In this document: positions 1-7,896 of the stretch, piece by piece
Layout: every line of letters begins with the position of its first letter
Position numbering within the stretch: position 1 is the first letter of the stretch
NCBI GenBank assembly: GCA_902779165.1
Contig: CACZAN010000005.1
Coordinates: 27,200-91,199 of the forward strand
Reading direction: 5' to 3'
Source: an uncultured Bacteroidales bacterium
GTDB lineage: Bacteria > Bacteroidota > Bacteroidia > Bacteroidales > Bacteroidaceae
DNA: 64,000 nucleotides
Notes under the pieces: generated by a model
Databases searched by the model: none
The model's input: only the letters and a program-made list of their open reading frames with translations
Told to the model about the DNA's origin: nothing
Position numbers and translations under genes: made by a program

Positions 1-179
1 TCGAAGCTCTTCAGGAAGCGGCCCAGACGGATCTCGCCGGAGAAGCGTGTGCCTCGAATGTATTTCAAACTGACTTCGTCGGTGATATAGACAGTGCTCC
101 AATCATCGGCCGAACAACCTTGTTCTTGCAACTTGCAAATCTCATCTGCGCTCAGTTGCCTGATCATTTTGGGTTCCAT
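1..179 (-). CDS. DUF4954 family protein, N-terminal fragment
   Basis: The gene runs off the left edge, so only about 59 residues are visible (MEPKMIRQLSADEICKLQ at the start, then a TRFSGEIRLGRF segment). This opening resembles from memory the N-terminus of DUF4954 proteins, large Bacteroidales proteins with a left-handed beta-helix/UDP-GlcNAc pyrophosphorylase-like character; their function is not established. The first ATG (177-179) is used; a second in-frame ATG lies four codons on (165-167). A -7 box CAAAAGTA (TACTTTTG on this strand) sits about 30 bp upstream. Assignment rests on a short stretch, so the family call is tentative, while the coding call is firm. Confidence 0.6.
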   Translation of the reverse strand, partial: MEPKMIRQLSADEICKLQEQGCSADDWSTVYITDEVSLKYIRGTRFSGEIRLGRFLKSF

Positions 180-207
180 ATTTTCGTTTTGTAAGGGATT
201 TCGGGCG

Positions 208-215
208 CAAAAGTA
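208..215 (-). promoter_or_regulatory. Bacteroidota -7 box for the partial DUF4954 gene
   Basis: TACTTTTG on the minus strand matches TAnnTTTG. It lies about 28 bp upstream of the ATG at 179. I do not see a well-spaced -33 TTTG partner. Confidence 0.5.
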
Positions 216-235
216 CAGAAAAAGGCGCAAAGTCA

Positions 236-265
236 TTGCACTTTGACAAATATTTCTTACTTTTG
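236..265 (+). promoter_or_regulatory. Bacteroidota promoter (-33 TTG, -7 TACTTTTG)
   Basis: TTG at 236-238, 19 bp spacer, then TACTTTTG at 258-265, fitting the primary sigma consensus TTTG-N19/21-TAnnTTTG of Bacteroidota. It lies 27 bp before the ATG at 292 and diverges from the promoter at 208-215. Confidence 0.6.
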
Positions 266-291
266 CAGCCGAAAAACGTAATTTTTTGCCA

Positions 292-852
292 ATGCGACTG
301 ATTCGTAAGCCCTGGATATGGGTCTTAAGATTCCGAAAAAGGAAAGGTTATGGTGTTCATTCACCGTCCGCCTTCTCATTCATTCGAGGAGTGGTGCTGG
401 AGTCATGGCCGTACTACGCTTATGGAGAACTCGCCCGACTGCATCCTTGGTGGGTGCGATGGGGCGGTTTGTATCCAATGAAATGTCGTCGGCTGCTCTT
501 CCGCTTAGCAAACTTCGCAGAACCTGAGACGGTGCGACTGGTAACCGAAGACCAGGTGGCAAAGGAATATATTCGGAGTGCCGTGCCAAAGGCCAAGAAT
601 ACAGATAGCGGAACGGCAGACTTTGTTTTCGTGGGGAGAAGCCACCTCGAAGAGGCACCCGCTCTGGCAGCCACGATGCCAGAGCGAGGATTGCTCGTCT
701 GCGAAGGTATTCACAAGGGCGAAACTGAACTGACCCTATGGCACGATATCCAAGAATCGTCGCACACGGGTATAACCTTTGACCTCTACACCTACGGCGT
801 CGTCTTCTTCGACCACCGCCGTCACAAGCAACACTACAAAGTAAACTTCTAA
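292..852 (+). CDS. Small methyltransferase-fold protein of the 'GYGVHSP' family
   Basis: A 186-residue protein opening MRLIRKPWIWVLRFRKRKGYGVHSPSAF. The basic start followed by GYGVHSPxAF is typical of a Bacteroidota family usually annotated as SAM-dependent methyltransferase or hypothetical; the C-terminal part (LLVCEGIH..., FDLYTYGVVFFDHR...) also fits. No glycine-rich SAM loop is visible where longer relatives have one, so methyltransferase activity is doubtful. ATG 292 is preferred over TTG 286 because of its position after the promoter at 236-265. The stop is one base from the convergent stop of the next gene, so the two transcripts must overlap. Confidence 0.6.
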   Translation: MRLIRKPWIWVLRFRKRKGYGVHSPSAFSFIRGVVLESWPYYAYGELARLHPWWVRWGGLYPMKCRRLLFRLANFAEPETVRLVTEDQVAKEYIRSAVPKAKNTDSGTADFVFVGRSHLEEAPALAATMPERGLLVCEGIHKGETELTLWHDIQESSHTGITFDLYTYGVVFFDHRRHKQHYKVNF

Positions 853-853
853 G

Positions 854-1855
854 TCATTTTCTTCCGTTGCATAATAGACCCCACTTATAGACTTCGTCAA
901 TATGTGGAGAGGGAATAGCATGATCATGAAGAAGCTGGCGAATGAAACGGAGGCCAAAGGGAAAGTCTTCGGTGAAGTAGCGGCTGCTGAAATCGGGAAC
1001 GTAGCCTTCGGCAATCTGTCTCATAGGTGCAAGGATGCCTTGAAAAGCTGCAATGCTCCTGATTTTGCAAGTCAGAGAAGGAGCATCTGAGGATTCATAA
1101 TAAGTAAGCAAGGAGGGAACTTCCTTCTCGCTGATATTTAAATCTCGAGTAAGCGCCATTAGTTCGCTGTCCATCTGTAAAATACATTCTGAGGCTTCGT
1201 TTGTCCACTCCTCATAGAAACGGATAGGTTTGGGAACAGTTTCACCGTCCCAATCGTGCCAAAGAGTAAAGAGACGCCCTGTATGAAGAATGGGATTGCT
1301 ATTGGTGAGGCTGGCTTCATAGAAACTGTTAAGACGACGTACAGGAGTGCGGAAAAGCGTTTCAAGAAGGGAAAGAAATTCCGTGCTCTCATGCTCCAAG
1401 GCTACACTAAGTTCCGGTTTATAACCCATTAATCGTGCACAATGGCCATAAGTATCCACACGAGCAATGAATGGTACCCGCTGGAAACCGAAGAGAGGCT
1501 GGCTGGCTGGCAGAAGGTCGTGAGCGAAGTAGAAAAAACCGGTACTAGACACCACAGACCCTACGGCAGTAAAAGGGCTTAGCCAAGGACGAATGGACTG
1601 CAGGGTGGACTCTATAGCGAAGCCTGGCAGACACAAAAGAACAATTTCTGCTTGCGGTATCACCTCTTCCGGACGGTCGCTAATACGCTCCAGCGGGCCT
1701 CTAAAGCAATGTCCTTTAGGGTCAATAACTTCCACCTCCTTCGCCCAGGCTTCGGGCTTTCGCGTAAGCATATTCACAGTTACCGCTTCCTGAGCAGCAA
1801 AGAATCCTGCACAAACCGTTGCAAGATTACCACCTCCACAAATGCAGATATTCAT
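854..1855 (-). CDS. NAD(P)-dependent opine (octopine/nopaline) dehydrogenase family protein
   Basis: A 333-residue protein with an N-terminal Rossmann loop (MNICICGGGNLATVCAGFFA) and a C-terminal domain carrying SNPILHTGRLF, the Asn/His-containing signature of octopine/nopaline dehydrogenases. These enzymes reductively join an amine to an alpha-keto acid. It is 12 bp downstream of the nucleotidyltransferase/PLP fusion and so most likely co-transcribed with it. The context of CDP-type activation and a LicD transferase suggests a modified amino-alcohol or amino-acid decoration on a surface glycan rather than catabolism; that is inference. Substrate is not readable from sequence. The alternative is a general ketopantoate-reductase-like enzyme, less likely given the length and the NPxxH motif. 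Confidence 0.72.
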   Translation of the reverse strand: MNICICGGGNLATVCAGFFAAQEAVTVNMLTRKPEAWAKEVEVIDPKGHCFRGPLERISDRPEEVIPQAEIVLLCLPGFAIESTLQSIRPWLSPFTAVGSVVSSTGFFYFAHDLLPASQPLFGFQRVPFIARVDTYGHCARLMGYKPELSVALEHESTEFLSLLETLFRTPVRRLNSFYEASLTNSNPILHTGRLFTLWHDWDGETVPKPIRFYEEWTNEASECILQMDSELMALTRDLNISEKEVPSLLTYYESSDAPSLTCKIRSIAAFQGILAPMRQIAEGYVPDFSSRYFTEDFPFGLRFIRQLLHDHAIPSPHIDEVYKWGLLCNGRK

Positions 1856-1867
1856 AATGGTTCCGTA

Positions 1868-3685
1868 TTAATCCTGATCCAGTGCCTGTAAGGCATGCAA
1901 CAGTCGGTCGTTGTCAGCAGTATCGCGAACAGCAATGCGAACATAGTTCTTGCCGCCGAAAGCTTTTTTATAGCCGCAATCCTTGATAAGAATATTCTCG
2001 CGCTTAATGAGAAGGATGGCGAGTTCAGAGGAGGTGAAGCGGTCGGTAACCTCACAGAGGAAATAATTGGCCTCGGTAGGAATCACCCGCAAGAAGGAGA
2101 TACGCTGCAACTCGGCCTCAAAGCGGTCACGTTCCTCACGGAAGAGACGGCACGCTCGTTGGTAATCAGCCTCGTACTTACTGTAGATCTGCATGTAATA
2201 CTCCGCAAAAGAATTGATATTCCATATACTCACCTCATGGCGGATAGCCTGAATCATCGCATTGTCAGCAGTAGCCAACACGCCCAAACGCAGGCCTGGC
2301 ACGCCATAACTCTTCGAGATACTTTTCATAACGATGAGCGAGGGGTGCGCCCGCAGCAGTTCATCGCTAAGGAGGGTCCCGTCGGGGTAGCAACGGGCGA
2401 AGTCTACGAAAGACTCATCGACCAACAGCCTAACGCATCGCTGCTCACACCAGGCCAACAGGCGCATCACTTCGCCACGGGGAATATAATTACCACTGGG
2501 GTTGTCAGGATTAATAAGCAGTAGCATCGTCAGATGCTTGTCGGCAAAAAACGTGATGAGGTCATCAGCCGTATAGGCAAAGTCAGCATTATCGGGATGA
2601 TAGATGACTAAATCGTCAGCAGATTTACGGTTGGGATATTCCTCAAAGGTGGGATACACTACGCCCAAGCGCCCTGGCGTTCTTTCCATAACGACCTTTA
2701 TGAGCTCAGCGGCACCATTGCCAGGCACGACCAAATCTGGTGCCAGTCCGAAATACTTTCCGGCCAGCAGCGAATTGACCTGCATACCCGAAGGATACTG
2801 CGTCAGCAGTGCATCGAAACTGGCCATCAGTTCCTGCTTCAGCCGTGTGGAAGGGAAGTACGGATTCACGAGATAGTTGAAGTCCAACATCCCCGGGAAG
2901 CGCCAGAAACCACCAAACCTCCGAGAATAGGAACGCCACAGGTCCTCACCTTCGGCAAACAGCGTTTCGGCAATATCCAAATCCTGGATATCATCGATTT
3001 CATACCAGTGCTCATCACCTATCGGCAGTGCCTTCAACTCCGTACGGTCGAGGAAGGTCAGCACGCGCAACACCTGTTCATAGTATTCGTTCTCACCAAC
3101 CGTGCGCATATATACTTCGAGGAACGGCACATACTTCGTCTGCAGGAAGTCGCGACTGAGCTTATAAATATTGACCGTCTTATAGTATTGATCGCGCTCC
3201 TCATAACGAAAGCTGCTCTTGGGAACAAAGCTGGTAATGCACAAGTCCTCGTCCAGCCGAACCATTGTGCCGTCCATCCACGACTCATACTTCGCCACCA
3301 AGGCGAGGTTTGGCCAAGGGTTATCCAGCAGCAGGGGAAAAAGTCGTTCGTCGAGGATGAGATCACTCTCTATGAGCAGCGTATCGTCCTCCACCAACTG
3401 TTCGCGTGCCAGAGCCAGCGAGTAGATATTGTTTGTGCGGTCATAAATCTCGTTCTCCACATACTCGATATTCAATTCAGGATAGCGGTCCCCGATATGG
3501 CGCCTCAGCCCTTCGGCCTGATATCCCACAACGATAAGCACACGCGTCAGAGGCAACGCGGTGAGCTGTGTCAGCATGCGATCGATAAGGCGTACGCCAC
3601 CAACTTCTATCATGCATTTTGTCTGGTTACGAGTGAGCTCGCCCAGCCGGCGTCCCATACCCGCAGCAAGAATGATTGCTTGCAT
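1868..3685 (-). CDS. Nucleotidyltransferase fused to CobD/HisC-like PLP enzyme
   Basis: A 605-residue fusion. Residues 1-240 are a sugar-phosphate/CTP-type nucleotidyltransferase: LAAGMGRRLGELT (6-18), Lys23, ESDLI near 106. Residues 265-605 are a fold-type I PLP enzyme: NPDNPSGN (392-399), VDESFVDF with Asp423, and SISKSYGVPGLRLG with the Schiff-base Lys458. The late segment ILIKDCGY...RIAVR resembles CobD (threonine-phosphate decarboxylase) more than classical aminotransferases. CobD-like enzymes that decarboxylate serine phosphate to ethanolamine phosphate are known from Campylobacter capsule synthesis. A plausible role is therefore to make and CTP-activate ethanolamine phosphate or a relative, in the cytoplasm, for the LicD transferase across the divergent promoter. 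An aminotransferase acting on another phosphorylated substrate is the main alternative. Confidence 0.75.
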   Translation of the reverse strand: MQAIILAAGMGRRLGELTRNQTKCMIEVGGVRLIDRMLTQLTALPLTRVLIVVGYQAEGLRRHIGDRYPELNIEYVENEIYDRTNNIYSLALAREQLVEDDTLLIESDLILDERLFPLLLDNPWPNLALVAKYESWMDGTMVRLDEDLCITSFVPKSSFRYEERDQYYKTVNIYKLSRDFLQTKYVPFLEVYMRTVGENEYYEQVLRVLTFLDRTELKALPIGDEHWYEIDDIQDLDIAETLFAEGEDLWRSYSRRFGGFWRFPGMLDFNYLVNPYFPSTRLKQELMASFDALLTQYPSGMQVNSLLAGKYFGLAPDLVVPGNGAAELIKVVMERTPGRLGVVYPTFEEYPNRKSADDLVIYHPDNADFAYTADDLITFFADKHLTMLLLINPDNPSGNYIPRGEVMRLLAWCEQRCVRLLVDESFVDFARCYPDGTLLSDELLRAHPSLIVMKSISKSYGVPGLRLGVLATADNAMIQAIRHEVSIWNINSFAEYYMQIYSKYEADYQRACRLFREERDRFEAELQRISFLRVIPTEANYFLCEVTDRFTSSELAILLIKRENILIKDCGYKKAFGGKNYVRIAVRDTADNDRLLHALQALDQD

Positions 3686-3716
3686 TTTATTCCTTCGATT
3701 TTATCGTTTCTGGGCG

Positions 3717-3724
3717 CAAAGATA
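3717..3724 (-). promoter_or_regulatory. -7 box for the fusion/opine dehydrogenase operon
   Basis: TATCTTTG on the minus strand, 31 bp upstream of the ATG at 3685. It is followed upstream by an A/T-rich run containing repeated TTTAAAG units (3731-3756). Confidence 0.6.
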
Positions 3725-3798
3725 AAGAAAAGTTTAAAGATTAAAGTTTAAAGATTTATTTTTTTTCACGACAAACCTGAAAAGTGACAACTTTTCCG

Positions 3799-3806
3799 TA
3801 CATTTG
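3799..3806 (+). promoter_or_regulatory. -7 box for the licD-like gene
   Basis: TACATTTG matches TAnnTTTG and is 28 bp before the ATG at 3835. Its position makes the upstream GTG at 3784 an unlikely start, because that codon would precede transcription initiation. Confidence 0.6.
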
Positions 3807-3834
3807 CAGCCAAATAGACTCATTCCTATCGAAA

Positions 3835-4653
3835 ATGCTACTTTCTGAAACTGAGAATAGTGCCCTTCGCAAAAGGTTTGCACCAGATGGTTCACCATTG
3901 CGACGCCAACAACTACGTATGCTCGAAATGTTGGTGTGGCTCGATGCCGTCTGCCGGCGCCATGGGATTCGCTACTGGCTGGGGTCGGGAACACTGTTGG
4001 GTGCCGTTCGTCACGGAGGGTTCATACCCTGGGACGATGATGTGGACATCGAACTACCACGCGAGGACTACCAGAAACTGATTACTGTGCTACCCCAGGA
4101 ATGTGAAGACACCAACTATGCCCTGCAGACTCATGACACCGACCCGGGCTATGTCTTCACCTACGCCAAACTGCGCGACCGCCGCAGCTATATTGAGGAG
4201 ACGAATCGCTACGACCGCCTCTTCCGCCTACAAGGACTGTTCATCGACATCTTTTTCGTCGAGCCCATGCCCTCCCTGCTCCACTGGCTCTCGAACCGCA
4301 CACTTGGCCACGTCTATAAGATCATGCGCAACCCAGAGTACAACAACCAGCAGATTATCCGCAAGACTGGAAAACTCTATGCCCTGAACCAGCGCTACAT
4401 CTACCCTACCCTAAGATGGCTCGGTCGACTGTTCCCCCAGAAAGTGCTACACTACGGGCTCGGGATTCCCTATGAAAGCATCCGCCGACCCGAAGAACTC
4501 TTTCCCCTGACCACCATTAACTTCGAAGGCCATCAGCTCTCTTCGCCTCACGATGCAGCGGCATACCTCTCACGCCTCTACGGCAATTTCCAGCAATTGC
4601 CCGACCTCGAGCGCATACACCTACACACCCACAAAATGGAAATCTATGAATAA
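3835..4653 (+). CDS. LicD family phosphotransferase
   Basis: A 272-residue protein with the LicD nucleotidyltransferase-like core: RYWLGSGTLLGAVRHGGF followed by IPWDDDVDIELPREDY; the acidic cluster Asp67-Asp71 is the expected metal site. LicD enzymes move phosphocholine, or related phospho-amino alcohols, from CDP carriers to cell-surface glycans. It diverges from the nucleotidyltransferase/PLP gene, whose product could supply the CDP donor, and its stop overlaps the start of the acyltransferase by 8 bases, so the two are translationally coupled. Start chosen at ATG 3835 because the -7 box lies inside the longer reading frame. The donor and acceptor are inferred, not read. Confidence 0.82.
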   Translation: MLLSETENSALRKRFAPDGSPLRRQQLRMLEMLVWLDAVCRRHGIRYWLGSGTLLGAVRHGGFIPWDDDVDIELPREDYQKLITVLPQECEDTNYALQTHDTDPGYVFTYAKLRDRRSYIEETNRYDRLFRLQGLFIDIFFVEPMPSLLHWLSNRTLGHVYKIMRNPEYNNQQIIRKTGKLYALNQRYIYPTLRWLGRLFPQKVLHYGLGIPYESIRRPEELFPLTTINFEGHQLSSPHDAAAYLSRLYGNFQQLPDLERIHLHTHKMEIYE

Positions 4654-5713
4654 GGAACGCTTGCAATGGCTTGATGCCCTTCGTGGCTTCACGATGCTGT
4701 TGGTGGTAGCCAACCACGTCTACCTTGTCTCATTCGATACCAGCACAAAGGCCTCCATGTTCATGTCCTTGTGCCTGCTCTTCCGCATGCCGCTTTTCTT
4801 CTTTATCAGTGGCTTCCTGTCATACAAGGCTTTGTTCTCATGGAACGTCGCTGATACCGCCCGTTTGGTACAGAAGAAACTGCGTGTGCAGTTGGTACCC
4901 ACTTTTGTGATGATGACGGCCTGGATTGCGCTCTTCCGCAAACCCTTCTGGCAGGCAATGGAAACCGCCTGGCTCTCGCCCACCAAACAGGGCTACTGGT
5001 TCACAATCGTATTGCTCGAGATGCTGCTGGCCTACTACGCCGTCTGCTTCCTTGTCTCCCGACTCAACCGCCTGCGCTTCTTCCGAGGCATCACTACCAA
5101 CCGCGCTATTGTCACCATGTGGCTGCTGGCCCTCTTGGGCTATGCCACCATGTATATGCCCAAGTGGTTCAATTGGTATAAAGACATCTTCTGGCACATC
5201 ACCAGCCTTACGGAATTTGTGCGTTTCTTCCATTTCTTCCTCCTCGGTAATCTATGCCACCGCCACTGGAACCGCATTTGTCGTCTGTTGGATTCCCCCT
5301 GGTTCTTCCCCCTACTCGTCGGCATTGCCTTCATCGGCTCCACCGACTACCTCCACTGGCACAACCTCCGTCTGCACTGGGCCAACCTGCCTCGTACCCT
5401 CGCTATGTATTCTTTGGTGCTGATGTGTGTGGCCTTCTTCCGATACTATGAGAACTGGTTCACCCGTGAGCGCGTGGTTGGCCGCTCCCTGCAATACGTA
5501 GGTGTCCGCACCCTTGACGTCTACCTACTCCACTACTTTTTCCTTCCCCATCTACCCGCTGTAGGCGCCTGGTTCAAGGCCAACCCCCATAACTTCGCCC
5601 TCGAAGGAACCGCCGCTCTCCTCGTCGCCCTTCTCGTCGTAGCCTTCGCCCTTCTCACCAGCAACATTCTCCGAGTAAGCCCCTTCCTCAAAAAATGGCT
5701 CTTCGGCAGATAA
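4646..5713 (+). CDS. Acyltransferase-3 family integral membrane protein
   Basis: A 355-residue polytopic protein opening MNKERLQWLDALRGFTMLLV, with the LDALRGF motif and the following membrane-helix His (VANHVYLV) that characterise the acyltransferase-3 family (PF01757). About ten hydrophobic segments follow, for example near LLEMLLAYYAVCFLV and LLVALLVVAFALLT. Members O-acetylate or otherwise acylate surface polysaccharides at the inner membrane. The start overlaps the licD-like stop. The gene therefore probably adds an acyl group to the same glycan that receives the phospho-decoration. Confidence 0.82.
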   Translation: MNKERLQWLDALRGFTMLLVVANHVYLVSFDTSTKASMFMSLCLLFRMPLFFFISGFLSYKALFSWNVADTARLVQKKLRVQLVPTFVMMTAWIALFRKPFWQAMETAWLSPTKQGYWFTIVLLEMLLAYYAVCFLVSRLNRLRFFRGITTNRAIVTMWLLALLGYATMYMPKWFNWYKDIFWHITSLTEFVRFFHFFLLGNLCHRHWNRICRLLDSPWFFPLLVGIAFIGSTDYLHWHNLRLHWANLPRTLAMYSLVLMCVAFFRYYENWFTRERVVGRSLQYVGVRTLDVYLLHYFFLPHLPAVGAWFKANPHNFALEGTAALLVALLVVAFALLTSNILRVSPFLKKWLFGR

Positions 5714-5754
5714 GAAAATTCACACTGTATTTTTTGGAGAAGTCACCATACACA

Positions 5755-5800
5755 AGGTCATGCAGCCCACATCTAAAGAGTGTCGTGGGCTGATTGACCT
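5755..5800. terminator. Bidirectional terminator hairpin between convergent genes
   Basis: AGGTCA-tg-CAGCCCAC (5755-5770) pairs with GTGGGCTG-at-TGACCT (5785-5800), 14 of 16 positions, loop of 14. It sits between the acyltransferase and the convergent murI. No strong T-run is seen on either side. Confidence 0.55.
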
Positions 5801-5848
5801 GTCGATACGGGAAGGGAATTGATTCAGAAAGGGGATGATGGAGAACGT

Positions 5849-6709
5849 CTATAGGGTAATATGACTTGCATCCACGGTGTGGCCGAGGAAGACGGCTGCA
5901 GCAGAGGAGAAAGTTTCGGGGTTGTCCGTGGTAAAGAACTGGGCGGTGGACTGACGGCTCAGCCGTCCGTCTATGGAAGGGTGCCGCTTCAGGTAATCAA
6001 CAAGGCTACGAGCCACATATTCGCCCTGAGAAATGAGTTTTATATGCGCAGGCGTGCAGGCGCGTACCTTATTATATAATAGGGGGAAATGGGTGCAACC
6101 GAGAATGATTGTATCGATTTGCGGGTCGCGTTGAAGCAGACGTTGGATATCGCGTTGGACGAAATAGTCGGCACCAGGGGTATCGAACTCATAGTTCTCA
6201 ACGAGAGATACCCACATAGGACAGGCCTGGGAAGTGACAACGAGGTCGGGGTGGAATTTGGCAATCTCGAGCTCGTAGGTACAACTGCTGACGGTGCCGG
6301 GGGTGGCAACGATACCAACGTGGCGGGTGTGAGTCAACAGCCCCACGACTTCGGCGGTAGGACGAATGACACCCAAAACGCGACGCGAAGGGAGGCAAGA
6401 GGGGGCCTCAGGAGATCCTTCTATCGGTTCTGGGGGAAAGAGAAGAGGGAGGTCGCGCTGCTGGATCGTTCGTAGTGCTTTGGCAGAAGCAGTGTTGCAG
6501 GCGAGAATGATGAGTGGACAACCCATATCAAAAAGACGGCGCACAGCTTGGAGCGTGAATTCATAGACACGTTCGAAGCTGCGCGTTCCGTAGGGTGCAC
6601 GTGCATTATCACCCAAGTAGAGGTAATCGTACTGGGGCATCAGACGACGAATCTCGCGCAGAACGGTGAGTCCGCCGTAGCCGCTGTCAAAGACACCGAT
6701 AGGACTCAT
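5849..6709 (-). CDS. murI: Glutamate racemase
   Basis: Interconverts L- and D-glutamate for peptidoglycan. The 286-residue protein has the family signature IGVFDSGYGGLTV with Asp8, the two catalytic cysteines in LACNTAS (Cys71) and LGCTHFPLL (Cys205), and YLGDNARAPYG. Between residues about 86 and 110 there is a Pro/Ser/Glu-rich stretch (LFPPEPIEGSPEAPSC) that I do not expect in the family and that interrupts the segment before RRVLGVIRPT. The start overlaps the preceding OmpH gene by 4 bases (ATGA), so murI is the last gene of the bamA-ompH operon. Function is secure despite the insertion, because both cysteines and flanking motifs are intact. Confidence 0.95.
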   Translation of the reverse strand: MSPIGVFDSGYGGLTVLREIRRLMPQYDYLYLGDNARAPYGTRSFERVYEFTLQAVRRLFDMGCPLIILACNTASAKALRTIQQRDLPLLFPPEPIEGSPEAPSCLPSRRVLGVIRPTAEVVGLLTHTRHVGIVATPGTVSSCTYELEIAKFHPDLVVTSQACPMWVSLVENYEFDTPGADYFVQRDIQRLLQRDPQIDTIILGCTHFPLLYNKVRACTPAHIKLISQGEYVARSLVDYLKRHPSIDGRLSRQSTAQFFTTDNPETFSSAAAVFLGHTVDASHITL

Positions 6710-7263
6710 GGTTCCGCGGGCTCAGAGGCCTGGGGAGAATCAAGTTTCTGGAGTACAGGCTGGGTGATATTCACTCCTACCTGGGGATGCACGAAAGGCA
6801 GGGAGTTACCGTCTGTATTGAGGACAAAGATGAGTCCGAGGTCCGCACCCACAGCCTTCACAGCCTCGTCGAGACGAGCATTGACCGGTGCCATGAGCTC
6901 GGCCTCAGCCTGTGCCAGCAGCCGCTGTGTCTCACGACGGAAATTGATGCTCTTGTCCATGAGATCCTGAAGCTCAGCCTGTCGTTTCTGGAGGATAGAG
7001 GGCGGGAAATCCTTCTGTCCCTGCAGAAACTCGGCGAACTTGAGCTGGAACTCTTCTTCAGAGCGAGCGGTCTCAGCATCATAGCGCGCCTTGAGAGCAG
7101 CAAAGTCCTCTTGAGCCTTCTTGTAGTCAGGCATCTGATGGAGGACTTCTTTGAAACTGAGATAGCCGAATTGCGGCACGCGCGCCTCCTGTGCACTCAC
7201 TTCCACGAAGGGAAGGAATGCAAGGAGCAGTGCGGCCAATAGAGTTTTCAGATGAAAATGCAT
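6706..7263 (-). CDS. OmpH/Skp family periplasmic chaperone, copy 3
   Basis: A 185-residue protein with a signal peptide (cleavage after VSAQ, residue about 25) and a charged helical region (30-130) typical of the Skp coiled-coil 'tentacles', then a conserved C-terminal body (LGLIFVLNTDGNSLPF...VNITQPVLQKL). Skp proteins hold unfolded outer membrane proteins for delivery to BamA. It is the third of three consecutive paralogues after bamA and overlaps murI by 4 bases. An acidic Pro/Ser tail (SPQASEPAEP) extends beyond the usual end of the family. Confidence 0.88.
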   Translation of the reverse strand: MHFHLKTLLAALLLAFLPFVEVSAQEARVPQFGYLSFKEVLHQMPDYKKAQEDFAALKARYDAETARSEEEFQLKFAEFLQGQKDFPPSILQKRQAELQDLMDKSINFRRETQRLLAQAEAELMAPVNARLDEAVKAVGADLGLIFVLNTDGNSLPFVHPQVGVNITQPVLQKLDSPQASEPAEP

Positions 7264-7329
7264 AGTTAACGAGTTAATGTGTGAACCTGTTAACGTTTGA
7301 ACGGATTTATGTGTGAAAGTGTCAACGCA

Positions 7330-7830
7330 TCAAATGCCAAGCGTTCTCTTAATATCAGCAGTGACGTCGGTGCTGAGTTTGCTGTTGATGAAGGGCACAG
7401 CGCCGCTACTGGTATCCATAATATAAGTATAGGCACCTTCTTCGCCGACTTTCTTCACAGCCTCAAGGAGCTTGTCCTGAATGGCCTGGAGTTTCTCAAC
7501 CTGTGCTTTCTGGAAAGCATTGGCATTGTCCTGACGGCTCTGCATATAACGTTGGTAGAGGTCATTGAGCTCCTGCTCACGACGTGCACGCACATTCTCA
7601 AGAAGGTTTGCAGCTTCCTTCTGGTACTCTTCCTGTTTCTTCGTGAGTTCTTCTTCCATGCGCTTCTGGTCGTCTTCATACTGTTTGGCGAGAGTCTGAA
7701 GTTCTGTGCGCATAGTAGCGGTTTCAGGCATAGCCTCCATGATTTCCTGAGCATTGAAGTGTCCGAACTTCTGGGCTGAGATAGCGAGGGGAGCGAGCAG
7801 CATAAATGCTGCAAAAAGAATCTTTTTCAT
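7330..7830 (-). CDS. OmpH/Skp family periplasmic chaperone, copy 2
   Basis: A 166-residue exported protein: signal peptide MKKILFAAFMLLAPLAISAQ, then FGHFNAQEIMEAMPE, a long Glu/Lys/Gln-rich coiled-coil region (about 45-120), and a C-terminal YIMDTSSGAVPFINSKLSTDVT segment shared with its neighbours. Role as for Skp: periplasmic holding of beta-barrel proteins. It is 66 bp from copy 1 and 66 bp from copy 3, so the three probably arose by tandem duplication. Copies 1 and 2 are the closer pair to the canonical Skp length. Confidence 0.9.
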   Translation of the reverse strand: MKKILFAAFMLLAPLAISAQKFGHFNAQEIMEAMPETATMRTELQTLAKQYEDDQKRMEEELTKKQEEYQKEAANLLENVRARREQELNDLYQRYMQSRQDNANAFQKAQVEKLQAIQDKLLEAVKKVGEEGAYTYIMDTSSGAVPFINSKLSTDVTADIKRTLGI

Positions 7831-7896
7831 TGTTGTTTGTTGGATGTTGTTTAAGTTTATATTTTTTGAATAATTGAACGAATGGGTAAATCGGAA

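Noticed and set aside
1868-3685. 2-aminoethylphosphonate cytidylyltransferase-transaminase (PntC type)
   Set aside because: No PEP mutase or phosphonopyruvate decarboxylase gene is nearby, and the C-terminal domain looks CobD/HisC-like rather than like a class V AEP transaminase. Not excluded outright.
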